Source of the DNA: an uncultured Bacilli bacterium
GTDB lineage: Bacteria > Bacillota_I > Bacilli_A > RFN20 > CAG-826
Direction: 5' to 3'
Assembly (NCBI GenBank): GCA_934133115.1
Contig: CAKPAV010000026.1
Span: forward strand, 1 to 11,333
DNA: 11,333 nt
Part shown: in pieces, positions 1-6,386 of the stretch
How positions within the stretch are numbered: the stretch's first letter is position 1
How the letters are laid out: every line of letters starts with the position of its first letter
The notes under the pieces: generated by a model
The model's input: the letters and a program-made list of their open reading frames with translations, nothing else
Database searches by the model: none
What the model was told of the DNA's origin: nothing
Translations under genes and position numbers: made by a program

Positions 1-1
1 T

Positions 2-67
2 GGCGTAGTTTTGTTGTTTGTCGCTTTAGTAGTAGTTGTGGAAGTAAAGCATAGAAAGGTGAAATGA
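2..67 (+). CDS. C-terminal end of a predicted membrane protein (5' partial)
   Basis: An open frame enters from the left edge and stops at TGA 65-67. Its last 21 residues are a run of hydrophobic residues (GVVLLFVALVVVVEV) followed by a basic tail (KHRKVK). That pattern is typical of a final transmembrane helix with a cytoplasmic positive end. The stop lies inside the spacer between the AAAGGTG ribosome binding site (55-61) and the ATG of the next gene at 69, so the two genes are probably co-transcribed. In Bacillus the gene before ecfA1 is rplQ; this tail does not look like L17. An ECF substrate-binding (S) subunit would fit the context, but 21 residues cannot show this, so no function is assigned. 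Confidence 0.5.
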   Translation, partial: GVVLLFVALVVVVEVKHRKVK

Positions 68-68
68 G

Positions 69-887
69 ATGGGCGTTGCACTATCAATAAAAAATTTAAC
101 GTTTTCTTATGATGATAAGGTAAAAGCACTTAAAAATATTAGCATTGATGTCGAAGAAGGAAAATATGTCTCCTTGATTGGACATAATGGATCTGGTAAA
201 TCTACATTAGCAAAACTTATCGTGGGATTATTAGAAACTCGATCTGGTACAATCGAGATTTTTGGCGATGTCTTAAGTGAAAAAAACATTCGTGAAGTAC
301 GTCAAAAAGTTGGTATTGTATTCCAAAACCCGGATAATCAATTTATTGGTGCTACAGTTAGAGACGATATTGCTTTTGGCTTAGAAAATCATTGTATACC
401 TCATAAAGATATGGATGAAATTATCGATAACTATGCTAAAAAAGTTGGAATGTATGATTTTTTAGATAAAGAACCAACTAGATTATCAGGCGGTCAAAAA
501 CAACGTGTCGCTATTGCGGGTGTACTTGCCATGAAACCAAGTATTATTATTTTTGATGAGGCAACCGCAATGCTTGATCCAAAAGGAAAAAAAGATATTC
601 GCGGATATATTTTAGAATTAAAAAAAGAGAATCCTAATATTACTATCATATCTATTACTCATGATATTGAAGAAGCTTATAACTCTGATGAAGTAATAGT
701 TTTAAATAGTGGTGAAGTGTTACTTCAAGGAACACCAAAAGAAGTATTTGCTAATGAAAAATTATTAGCAAGTATTGACTTGGATTTGCCGTTTATTATG
801 AATGTTAAAAATGCTTTAATTAATGAAGGTATTGACGTTAAAGATGTTAATACTATAGAAGAGTTGGTGAATAAATTATGCCAATAA
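69..887 (+). CDS. ecfA1: ECF transporter ATPase subunit EcfA1
   Basis: One of the two ATPases that power the energy-coupling factor transporter, which imports vitamins or metal ions bound by exchangeable S subunits. This 272-residue cytoplasmic protein has every ABC ATPase motif: Walker A GHNGSGKST (38-46), Q-loop Gln86 in VFQNPDNQF, signature LSGGQ (139-143), Walker B IIIFDEA (159-165) and switch His198 in ITHD. The ~70 residues after the switch are the C-terminal extension usual for EcfA dimers. The Q-loop region (FQNPDNQF) is typical of EcfA1. The start at 69 has an AAAGGTG site seven bases upstream. ecfA2 overlaps its 3' end by 10 bp and ecfT follows, the order seen in Bacillus. The transported substrate cannot be read from this locus because group II ECF modules serve many unlinked S subunits. 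Confidence 0.96.
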   Translation: MGVALSIKNLTFSYDDKVKALKNISIDVEEGKYVSLIGHNGSGKSTLAKLIVGLLETRSGTIEIFGDVLSEKNIREVRQKVGIVFQNPDNQFIGATVRDDIAFGLENHCIPHKDMDEIIDNYAKKVGMYDFLDKEPTRLSGGQKQRVAIAGVLAMKPSIIIFDEATAMLDPKGKKDIRGYILELKKENPNITIISITHDIEEAYNSDEVIVLNSGEVLLQGTPKEVFANEKLLASIDLDLPFIMNVKNALINEGIDVKDVNTIEELVNKLCQ

Positions 888-1738
888 GATTTGAACACGT
901 TTTTCATATTTATTCTCCGCGTACACCATTAGAACAAATTGGGCTTAATGATATTAACATTGATTTGTCTAATTATGATTTTGTAGCGCTTGTCGGGCAA
1001 ACTGGGTCAGGCAAATCAACATTAGTGCAACATATTAATGGTTTATTAATTCCGAGTAAAGGTACTATATTTGTTGGTGATTATCAAATAACTTCACAAA
1101 AAAAGAAAAATAAACATATTAAAGATATTCGAAAAGAAATTGGCTTAGTATTTCAATTTCCAGAATATCAATTATTTGAAGACACAGTATTAAAAGATGT
1201 GGCTTTTGGGCCAAAAAACTTTGGCGATAATGAAAAAACAGCCACTGAAAAAGCTAAACAAGCCATACTAGCGGTAGGATTAGATGAGAGTTATTTTGAA
1301 CGTTCTCCATTTGAACTTAGTGGAGGAGAAAAAAGACGTGTCGCAATTGCTGGGATTATTGCTATTAATCCTAAAGTATTAATACTTGATGAACCGACTG
1401 CTGGATTAGACCCTAAAGGCGCTAAATCTATGATGGAATTATTTAAACGTATTCATAACCAAGGTACTAAAATTATTATGGTTACACATGATATGGATTT
1501 AGTCTTAGAATATGCAAGTCACGTAATAGTTATGAAAGATGGAAAAGTAATGAAAGAAACTGATCCGGTTTCTTTATTCTCAAGTCCAGATTATCAAGAA
1601 CTAAGCTTAGATTATCCAAGTGTTTTTGATTTAGCAATAAAACTTATTAATAAAGGAATGAATATTGATATTAAGAATGTTAAAAACATTCATGATTTAG
1701 TAAGAGAAATAAAGAAAGCGGGTAATAAACATGAATAA
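878..1738 (+). CDS. ecfA2: ECF transporter ATPase subunit EcfA2
   Basis: Partner ATPase of EcfA1; the two form the nucleotide-binding heterodimer beneath EcfT. This 286-residue protein has Walker A GQTGSGKST (40-48), Q-loop Gln93 in VFQFPEYQLFE, signature LSGGE (147-151), Walker B VLILDEP (167-173) and switch His204 in VTHD. The FPEYQLFE Q-loop and the LSGGEKRRVAIAG signature are characteristic of EcfA2, which separates it from EcfA1. The start overlaps ecfA1 by 10 bp; a GGTGA element at 866-870, inside the upstream coding sequence, can act as ribosome binding site. The 3' end overlaps ecfT by 8 bp, so all three subunits should be translationally coupled. No key residue is missing. Confidence 0.96.
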   Translation: MPIRFEHVFHIYSPRTPLEQIGLNDINIDLSNYDFVALVGQTGSGKSTLVQHINGLLIPSKGTIFVGDYQITSQKKKNKHIKDIRKEIGLVFQFPEYQLFEDTVLKDVAFGPKNFGDNEKTATEKAKQAILAVGLDESYFERSPFELSGGEKRRVAIAGIIAINPKVLILDEPTAGLDPKGAKSMMELFKRIHNQGTKIIMVTHDMDLVLEYASHVIVMKDGKVMKETDPVSLFSSPDYQELSLDYPSVFDLAIKLINKGMNIDIKNVKNIHDLVREIKKAGNKHE

Positions 1739-2594
1739 TATGACTATTGGCCGCTACATCCCATATGATTCTAAAATCCATAAAATGGATCCAAGATTAA
1801 AGATATTAGCGCTTATCATTTTTATGGTGAGTATTTTCTTACGCTTCCCAGGTAATGGGACAATGTATATGAATTTTATAATGTATGCAATTATTGCACT
1901 TATTATTTTTATCATTATGTGTATTGCACATGTAAAATTATCGATGTTATTTAAACAATTAAAATCGCTATGGTTTATGGTAATAGTACTTTTAATTATT
2001 AATCTTTTACTTCCTAATAGTGGTGATTATTTTTTACTTTTTGGAAAACTTAAGATTTATCATAAAGCGTTATTTGATACTGCTTATATTTTTATTAGAT
2101 TAGTATTAATGCTTTCTTTAACTATGGTTTTAACCGCGACAACCACACCATTAGATTTAACATATGCATTAGAATGGTATTTAACACCACTCCGTCTTGT
2201 TAAATGCCCGACTCATGAAATTGCTATGACTATTTCAATTGCTTTACGTTTTATTCCGACATTACTTGATGAAACGGATCGCATTATGAAAGCCCAAGCT
2301 AGCCGAGGCGTTGATTTTGAAAATGGAAAACTTAAAGAAAAAGTAAGAGCGATTGTGTCTCTTATTATTCCTTTACTTGTATCGGCTTTTCAACGTAGTG
2401 AAGAACTTGCTAATGCTATGGAAGCAAGAGGATATAATCCAGGTGCTAAAAGAACAAGATATCGTTTATTAAAGTGGCGAGTTAATGATACAATTGCTAT
2501 CATTTTATTAATGATTTTCTTAGCAGGTGTTTTATATGTATCTATTAGCCATATTGATTTTGTGGTACTTATTTCTAATTTAATAGGAGGTTAA
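1731..2594 (+). CDS. ecfT: ECF transporter transmembrane coupling subunit EcfT
   Basis: Membrane scaffold that transmits the EcfA1/EcfA2 ATPase stroke to the substrate-binding S subunit. The 287 residues include several hydrophobic segments (roughly 25-38, 45-66, 81-95, 117-136, 205-222 and 253-272). The long cytoplasmic coupling-helix region carries the two Ala-Arg-Gly-type motifs that define EcfT: ASRG (190-193, with a Ser inserted) and EARG (231-234, in AMEARGYNPG). The N-terminal SKIHKMDPRLKI stretch is also typical. The start overlaps ecfA2 by 8 bp; the ribosome binding site is weak, and an ATG three codons in (1740) is an alternative. The AGGAGG of truA lies within the final codons. Confidence 0.95.
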   Translation: MNNMTIGRYIPYDSKIHKMDPRLKILALIIFMVSIFLRFPGNGTMYMNFIMYAIIALIIFIIMCIAHVKLSMLFKQLKSLWFMVIVLLIINLLLPNSGDYFLLFGKLKIYHKALFDTAYIFIRLVLMLSLTMVLTATTTPLDLTYALEWYLTPLRLVKCPTHEIAMTISIALRFIPTLLDETDRIMKAQASRGVDFENGKLKEKVRAIVSLIIPLLVSAFQRSEELANAMEARGYNPGAKRTRYRLLKWRVNDTIAIILLMIFLAGVLYVSISHIDFVVLISNLIGG

Positions 2595-2596
2595 TT

Positions 2597-3340
2597 ATGC
2601 GTATTAGATTAGATATAAGTTATGATGGGCATAACTTCAAAGGCTTTCAAAGACAAATAAAAGAAAGAACAGTGCAACAAGAAATTGAAACAGTTTTGTC
2701 ACGTATTTTTAATACAGATATTGTTATTAGTGCTTCTGGAAGAACTGATGCAGGTGTGCATGCTTTAAAACAAGTTGTAACATTTATGCCAAATAAAGAA
2801 GTTAGTGATTTGGCTTTATTACGTTATTCTTTAAATAGAATGCTTCCTAATGATATTCATGTTAACGCTATTCAATTTGTTGATGATAGTTTCCATCCGC
2901 GTTTACATGCTTTATTGAAAACATATAAGTACATTTTGAATATGGGCGAAGCAAATCCATTTTATGAAAATTATCGTTATGAATTTAAAAGAAAATTGGA
3001 TGTTAATAAAGTATTAGAAGCTAAAGAATTATTTGTTGGTGAACATAATTTTAAAAACTTTACTACTAAAGAAGAAGATAATCATGATTATGTACGTACG
3101 ATTAATTCAATTGACGTAAAACAAGACGAGGATGTTTTAGAAATAACATTAATTGGTAATGGTTTTATGCGTTATATGGTAAGAATGATTGTAGGAACAT
3201 TAATCGCTATTGGAATAGGAAAAGAAGATAAAAGCTTTATCGTTAATAAATTAGAAGATACTAATAGAATGCCAGTGATATATAAAGCACCACCACAAGG
3301 GTTATATCTTGTTGATGTTAAATATGAAGGAGATGTATAG
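2597..3340 (+). CDS. truA: tRNA pseudouridine(38-40) synthase TruA
   Basis: Converts uridines 38, 39 and 40 of the tRNA anticodon stem-loop to pseudouridine. The 247-residue length matches bacterial TruA. The catalytic Asp is Asp51 in the signature GRTDAGVHA (48-56). Tyr110 in LLKTYKY and the C-terminal GFMRYMVRMIVGTLI block (189-203) are further conserved elements. The start has an ideal AGGAGG (2585-2590) six bases upstream, embedded in the ecfT 3' end, with only 2 bp between the genes. This ecfT-truA linkage is the Bacillus order. No anomaly is seen. Confidence 0.97.
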   Translation: MRIRLDISYDGHNFKGFQRQIKERTVQQEIETVLSRIFNTDIVISASGRTDAGVHALKQVVTFMPNKEVSDLALLRYSLNRMLPNDIHVNAIQFVDDSFHPRLHALLKTYKYILNMGEANPFYENYRYEFKRKLDVNKVLEAKELFVGEHNFKNFTTKEEDNHDYVRTINSIDVKQDEDVLEITLIGNGFMRYMVRMIVGTLIAIGIGKEDKSFIVNKLEDTNRMPVIYKAPPQGLYLVDVKYEGDV

Positions 3341-3342
3341 TT

Positions 3343-4152
3343 ATGATTCCGTATTGTTATCATACACATACTTACCGATGTGGACACGCCGATGGCGAAG
3401 ATGAAGAATATGTATTAGAAGCTATCGCGGCCGGTGTAAGAAAATTAGGATTTTCTGATCACGTTATGCTTCCTAATTTTTCTCAGCCTAATGTCCGTGG
3501 AGACTTTAAAGAAGCGGAAGGATATTTTGCTTCTATTAATGCTTTAAAAGAGAAATACAAAGAACGAATTAAAATATATTTAGGTTTTGAAGCAGAATAT
3601 GATGAGAGTTTTGAAAGTTATTATCGTTCTTTATTAGAAACGCATAAAGTAGATTACTTGATTTTAGGACAACACTTTAGTTTTGCTAATGGAAGAATTA
3701 TTGATTATTTTGGACACGTCCATGAAAAAGATCGCTTAATAAGTTATAAAAATTTAGTTGTTAAAGCGATGTCGACTGGATTATTTTCTATTTTAGTACA
3801 TCCTGATTTATATATGGCAGCTTATGAAAAATTTGATTCCACCGCTAAATTAGTGGCTCATGAAATATGCAAAGCCTCTTTAAAATATGATGTGCCATTA
3901 GAAATAAATTTAGGTGGCATTAGAAGAGGAATAGTTAAAGTTGGGGAAGAAAAAAGATATTTATATCCATATAAACCATTTTGGAAAATAGTGGCTAAAT
4001 ATGGATGCCGTGTGGTAATTGGTGTTGATGCCCATTCGCCAAAACACTTTACCACTAATGAATATAGTATTGCTTTAGCTTGGATTCGAGAATTAGGCTT
4101 AAATCATGATCAAAACATGATTATTAACGAAAAAAGCATTGTAAATGATTAA
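3343..4152 (+). CDS. PHP-domain histidinol-phosphatase family hydrolase (HisJ-like)
   Basis: Predicted metal-dependent phosphoesterase of the polymerase-and-histidinol-phosphatase fold, 269 residues, cytoplasmic. The expected metal ligands appear in order: His7 and His9 in HTHT, His15 in CGHADG, His40 in FSDH, Glu83 in GFEAEYD, His111 in GQHF, His153 in LVHPDLY, and Asp229/His231 in GVDAHSP. This layout fits HisJ-type histidinol-phosphatases, which hydrolyse L-histidinol phosphate in histidine synthesis. No other his gene is in view, so the physiological substrate may differ and no symbol is given. It starts 2 bp after truA with AAGGAG at 3327-3332, so it belongs to the same operon. No clear terminator follows. 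Confidence 0.88.
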   Translation: MIPYCYHTHTYRCGHADGEDEEYVLEAIAAGVRKLGFSDHVMLPNFSQPNVRGDFKEAEGYFASINALKEKYKERIKIYLGFEAEYDESFESYYRSLLETHKVDYLILGQHFSFANGRIIDYFGHVHEKDRLISYKNLVVKAMSTGLFSILVHPDLYMAAYEKFDSTAKLVAHEICKASLKYDVPLEINLGGIRRGIVKVGEEKRYLYPYKPFWKIVAKYGCRVVIGVDAHSPKHFTTNEYSIALAWIRELGLNHDQNMIINEKSIVND

Positions 4153-4160
4153 AAAGTTAT

Positions 4161-4195
4161 TAATATTTGCAATTTTCTAGTGAAACGCAATATTA
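4161..4195. repeat. Imperfect inverted repeat upstream of yebC
   Basis: TAATATTTGC (4161-4170) pairs with GCAATATTA (4187-4195) with one bulged T. An inner TTTC (4174-4177)/GAAA (4182-4185) with a 4-base loop extends the hairpin. No T-run follows, so it is a poor intrinsic terminator. It overlaps the -35 and spacer of the yebC promoter, as an operator would. Confidence 0.5.
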
Positions 4196-4208
4196 TAAGT
4201 GCTATAAT
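4180..4208 (+). promoter_or_regulatory. Predicted sigma-A promoter (extended -10) for yebC
   Basis: The -35 is GTGAAA (4180-4185), 17 bases before a perfect TATAAT (4203-4208). TG at 4200-4201 followed by one base makes an extended -10, which compensates for the weak -35. Transcription would start near 4215 and give a ~35-nt leader. Confidence 0.72.
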
Positions 4209-4249
4209 TTTAACGATAGAAATCAACTAATATAAAAGGAGAGATGTTT

Positions 4250-4978
4250 ATGGGAAGAGCACATGAAGTTCGTGCTGCATCAATGGCGGCAACTGCTGCA
4301 AAAAAATCTGCATTATGTATGAGAGCCTCTAAAGAAATTTATATGGCTGCTAAATCTGGAGTTCCTGATCCAGTTAATAACCTTGCATTAAAGGCTGCAA
4401 TTGAAAAATATAAAGGCCAAAACTTACCAAAGGATGTTATTACAAGAGCTATCGAAAAAGCCAAAGGTGGTTCTGGAGAATCTTATATTCAAGGAAGATT
4501 TGAAGGATTTGGTGCTGGTAATGTCGCTATCATTATTGATACTTTATCTGATAACGCTAACCGTGCTTATGTTGAAGTTAAGACTGCAGTTGGTAAAAAA
4601 GGTGGACACTTAGGTACACCTGGTAGTGTTTCTTATAACTTTACAGAAGCAGGTATGTTAGTCTTTAAGTCTAGCAAATCAGTTGAAGAAATTGAAGAAT
4701 TATTAATTATGTCTGACGTTGATGTCACCGAAGTAACTAAAGATGAAGATGGATATGTTGAAGTACATGTTGCACCAACATCATTAAATGATGCTAAGAA
4801 AGTTTTAGGAGAAGATGGAATTACTGAATTTGAAAAAGCAGAAATTACAATGCTTCCAAATGATTTAGTTAAACCAAGCCCTGAAGACTTACAAAAATTC
4901 AAAGATATGTTAGATTTATTAGACGATTGTCAAGATGTCCAAGCTGTCTATCATAACTGCGATATGTTTGAAGACTAA
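4250..4978 (+). CDS. YebC/PmpR family protein (probable translation or regulatory factor)
   Basis: A 242-residue cytoplasmic member of the YebC/PmpR family. Members were long annotated as DNA-binding regulators; recent work links YebC proteins to relief of ribosome stalling at proline-rich stretches, so the role here should be left open. Family features: N-terminal MGRAHEVRAASMAATAAKKS, EIYMAAKSG.PDP (29-41), LPKDVITRAIEKAKGG (59-74), EGFGAGNVAIIIDTLSDNANR (85-105), and GGHLGTPGSVSYNF (118-131). An ATG two codons upstream (4244) sits directly against the AAAGGAGAG site (4235-4243); the ATG at 4250 has proper spacing and gives the family's MGRAHE start. It is a single-gene unit between its own promoter and terminator. 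The sequence resembles the YeeN-like subgroup of Gram-positives. Confidence 0.93.
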   Translation: MGRAHEVRAASMAATAAKKSALCMRASKEIYMAAKSGVPDPVNNLALKAAIEKYKGQNLPKDVITRAIEKAKGGSGESYIQGRFEGFGAGNVAIIIDTLSDNANRAYVEVKTAVGKKGGHLGTPGSVSYNFTEAGMLVFKSSKSVEEIEELLIMSDVDVTEVTKDEDGYVEVHVAPTSLNDAKKVLGEDGITEFEKAEITMLPNDLVKPSPEDLQKFKDMLDLLDDCQDVQAVYHNCDMFED

Positions 4979-4998
4979 TTTCCAAGTGCTATCATTTG

Positions 4999-5022
4999 AG
5001 CCCATGAAAATGGGCTTTTTTT
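4999..5022 (+). terminator. Intrinsic terminator after yebC
   Basis: A perfect 7-bp stem AGCCCAT/ATGGGCT with a GAAA tetraloop is followed at once by seven T residues (5016-5022). It lies 20 bp after the yebC stop. Confidence 0.93.
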
Positions 5023-5051
5023 AACCACTTTTTAACTTTTGAAAAAAATAG

Positions 5052-5080
5052 TTGACAGATTAAGATTTAAGGTTTATAAT
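5052..5080 (+). promoter_or_regulatory. Consensus sigma-A promoter for a structured non-coding RNA
   Basis: TTGACA (5052-5057) and TATAAT (5075-5080) are both perfect matches with an optimal 17-base spacer. The expected transcription start is near 5087. It points into a region with no protein gene before the next terminator. Confidence 0.88.
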
Positions 5081-5094
5081 TCTTTTTACAAAGC

Positions 5095-5144
5095 GACATC
5101 AAATTAAAATTGCTTTGTTGGTAATAGTAATTAGACATCAAATT
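5095..5144 (+). repeat. Two direct copies of GACATCAAATT in the predicted RNA
   Basis: The 11-base sequence GACATCAAATT occurs at 5095-5105 and again at 5134-5144, a 39-base offset. The first copy fills the loop of hairpin 1; the second begins in the stem of hairpin 2 and runs into its loop. This suggests duplication of a hairpin unit or a shared binding element. Confidence 0.6.
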
Positions 5145-5217
5145 TATTTGTTAAAGTCTAAAACTATTAGCATTATTAAATTGCATTTATGTTAAATTTA
5201 TTATATTTCCTTTCCTG

Positions 5218-5245
5218 AAAACGAATGCGTTGGCATTCGTTTTTT
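5218..5245 (+). terminator. Intrinsic terminator of the predicted small RNA
   Basis: ACGAATGC (5221-5228) and GCATTCGT (5233-5240) form a perfect 8-bp stem with a GTTG loop, followed by a six-T run (5240-5245). AAA at 5218-5220 can extend the stem against the T-run. Confidence 0.9.
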
Positions 5246-5279
5246 GGCATTTACACGTAACTTGCTTATGTTTTTAATG

Positions 5280-5315
5280 TATAATTGCAAAAATGAAATC
5301 ATACTCTATTGCAAT
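5280..5315 (+). promoter_or_regulatory. Isolated TATAAT with downstream inverted repeat (weak promoter candidate)
   Basis: A perfect TATAAT lies at 5280-5285, but no good -35 stands 16-18 bases upstream. ATTGCAA (5284-5290) is repeated inverted as TTGCAAT (5309-5315). This is the only notable structure between the small-RNA terminator and the rplM promoter. It may be an extra rplM promoter or chance in AT-rich DNA. Confidence 0.25.
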
Positions 5316-5352
5316 AAAACAGTTATGAGCGAATATTTTGTGAAAAAATTGC

Positions 5353-5381
5353 TTGACTTTGGCAAATAATATATATATTAT
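5353..5381 (+). promoter_or_regulatory. Sigma-A promoter for rplM-rpsI
   Basis: TTGACT (5353-5358), a 17-base spacer and TATTAT (5376-5381) give a strong promoter just upstream of the ribosomal protein leader. The start would be near 5388. A perfect 20-bp A/T palindrome (5364-5383) spans the -10. Confidence 0.78.
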
Positions 5382-5387
5382 TTTAAG

Positions 5388-5448
5388 TGGCACAAAAGCC
5401 TGATTGTAGTCCCGGTAAGACAAACAATTTGGTAAGGGAGGATTAATT
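5388..5448 (+). promoter_or_regulatory. Candidate L13-type ribosomal protein leader of rplM
   Basis: The ~60-nt untranslated leader of rplM is G/C-richer than the flanking DNA and can fold. GGC (5389-5391) pairs with GCC (5398-5400), and ATTGT (5403-5407) pairs with ACAAT (5424-5428). TCCC (5410-5413) can pair with GGGA (5436-5439), part of the GGGAGGA ribosome binding site, making a pseudoknot that hides the site. Low-GC Gram-positives are known to have an L13 leader at this position (Rfam L13_leader), which fits feedback control by L13. The match is by position and plausible fold only. Confidence 0.5.
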
Positions 5449-5889
5449 ATGCAACGTCAAACAACAATTGCAAAACCAAATGAAATTAATCGTAAATGGT
5501 TAGTCATCGATGCGACAGACAAACCATTAGGCCGTCTAGCTTCTGAAGTCGCAGTAGTATTAATGGGTAAAAACAAACCTATCTATACTCCAAATATCGA
5601 CTGCGGAGACTATGTTATCGTCGTTAACGCTGAAAAAGTTATGTTAACAGGCGACAAAATCCACAATAAAAAGTACTACAACGTAAGTCAATACGCTGGT
5701 GGATTGAGAACTCGTACTGCTGGAACAATGTTAAAAGAATATCCAGTAGAAATGGTTGAAAGAGCTGTCTGGGGTATGTTACCTAAAGGACGTCTTGGAA
5801 GACAAATCTACACAAAGTTATTCGTTTACGAAGGACCAGATCACAAACACGAAGCACAAAAACCAGAAGTGCTTGAATTCAAACGCTAG
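5449..5889 (+). CDS. rplM: 50S ribosomal protein L13
   Basis: Early-assembling protein of the large ribosomal subunit, 146 residues, the usual bacterial length. Recognisable stretches are RKWLVIDATDKPLGRLAS (15-32), the YTPNIDCGDYVIVVNA block (46-61), AVWGMLPKGRLGRQ (106-119) and the C-terminal KLFVYEGPDHKHEAQKPE (123-140). The start has AGGGAGGA (5435-5442) at ideal spacing and the M-x-R-x-T-T-x-AKP opening typical of Firmicutes. It is the first gene of an L13-S9 operon under its own promoter and leader; rpsI begins 13 bp downstream. Confidence 0.98.
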   Translation: MQRQTTIAKPNEINRKWLVIDATDKPLGRLASEVAVVLMGKNKPIYTPNIDCGDYVIVVNAEKVMLTGDKIHNKKYYNVSQYAGGLRTRTAGTMLKEYPVEMVERAVWGMLPKGRLGRQIYTKLFVYEGPDHKHEAQKPEVLEFKR

Positions 5890-5902
5890 GAGGTAAAAAG
5901 AG

Positions 5903-6304
5903 ATGGCAAAAAAGAACAAAGAAGTCCGTTATTACGGTACAGGTCGTAGAAAAAGCTCTGTTGCGCGTGTCTATTTAGTTCCTGGAAAAGGTTCAATCAC
6001 AGTTAATGGACGTGATGTTAATGAGTACATGCCTTATGCAACATTAGTTATGGACTTAAAACAACCATTAGAATTAACTAGTAGCGCAGACAAATTCGAT
6101 GTTGTCTGTAATGTTAATGGTGGTGGCTTTACAGGACAAGCTGGTGCAATTAGATTAGGTATTGCTAGAGCATTACTTGAAACTGGCGATGTTCGTGGAA
6201 CATTAAAAGTTGCAGGAATGTTAACTCGTAACGCACGTGCTAAGGAACGTAAGAAGTACGGTCTTAAAGCTGCACGTCGTGCACCACAATTCTCAAAGAG
6301 ATAA
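5903..6304 (+). CDS. rpsI: 30S ribosomal protein S9
   Basis: Small-subunit ribosomal protein whose C-terminal tail reaches the P-site tRNA. The protein has 133 residues. Family marks are [14 protein letters not shown] (10-23), the [12 protein letters not shown] segment (27-38), [22 protein letters not shown] (70-91) and the near-universal ending [17 protein letters not shown] with terminal Lys-Arg. The ribosome binding site AGGAGG (5888-5893) overlaps the rplM stop codon, so translation follows L13. A strong terminator begins 16 bp after the stop. Confidence 0.98.
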   Translation: MAKKNKEVRYYGTGRRKSSVARVYLVPGKGSITVNGRDVNEYMPYATLVMDLKQPLELTSSADKFDVVCNVNGGGFTGQAGAIRLGIARALLETGDVRGTLKVAGMLTRNARAKERKKYGLKAARRAPQFSKR

Positions 6305-6320
6305 TCAATTTGTGGAATCA

Positions 6321-6353
6321 AAAGTTCAGTCTTATATGGCTGGACTTTTTTTT
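6321..6353 (+). terminator. Intrinsic terminator of rplM-rpsI
   Basis: An 11-bp stem (6321-6331 with 6338-6348, two G-T wobbles) closes a 6-base loop TTATAT and runs into eight T residues (6346-6353). cwlD starts only 33 bp later with no convincing promoter, so some read-through is likely. Confidence 0.92.
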
Positions 6354-6386
6354 ATACTTTTTTCATATCTTTTTATAGGTGATATG

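Larger units (their letters stand above)
5087..5245 (+). ncRNA. Predicted ~160-nt structured small RNA (unrecognised family)
   Basis: A transcript from the consensus promoter to the terminator would be about 160 nt. It contains hairpin 1, ACAAAGC/GCTTTGT (5088-5094 with 5112-5118), and hairpin 2, TAATAGT/ACTATTA (5122-5128 with 5163-5169), continued by TTAGAC/GTCTAA (5131-5136 with 5156-5161) across a small internal loop. A mostly unpaired AU-rich stretch follows, then a CU-rich TTTCCTTTCCT (5206-5216) just before the terminator. No credible coding frame is present: the one ATG (5189) gives about 10 codons without a ribosome binding site. I do not recognise the family; it lacks the obvious marks of SRP RNA, RNase P RNA or tmRNA. 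It could be a trans-acting sRNA using the CU-rich stretch against ribosome binding sites, or an attenuating leader read through into rplM. Confidence 0.62.

Noticed and set aside
4401..4613. Second + strand frame inside yebC
   Set aside because: It overlaps the conserved YebC frame fully and encodes low-information sequence.
4633..4902. Reverse-strand open frame within yebC (and similar ones in other genes, e.g. 6034-6321 and 7873-8214)
   Set aside because: They lie antisense to well-supported conserved genes, show no family features and have no ribosome binding sites.
6237..6386. Upstream extension of the amidase into rpsI
   Set aside because: It would run across the rpsI terminator hairpin; the AGGTGAT site and the hydrophobic N-terminus support the start at 6387.
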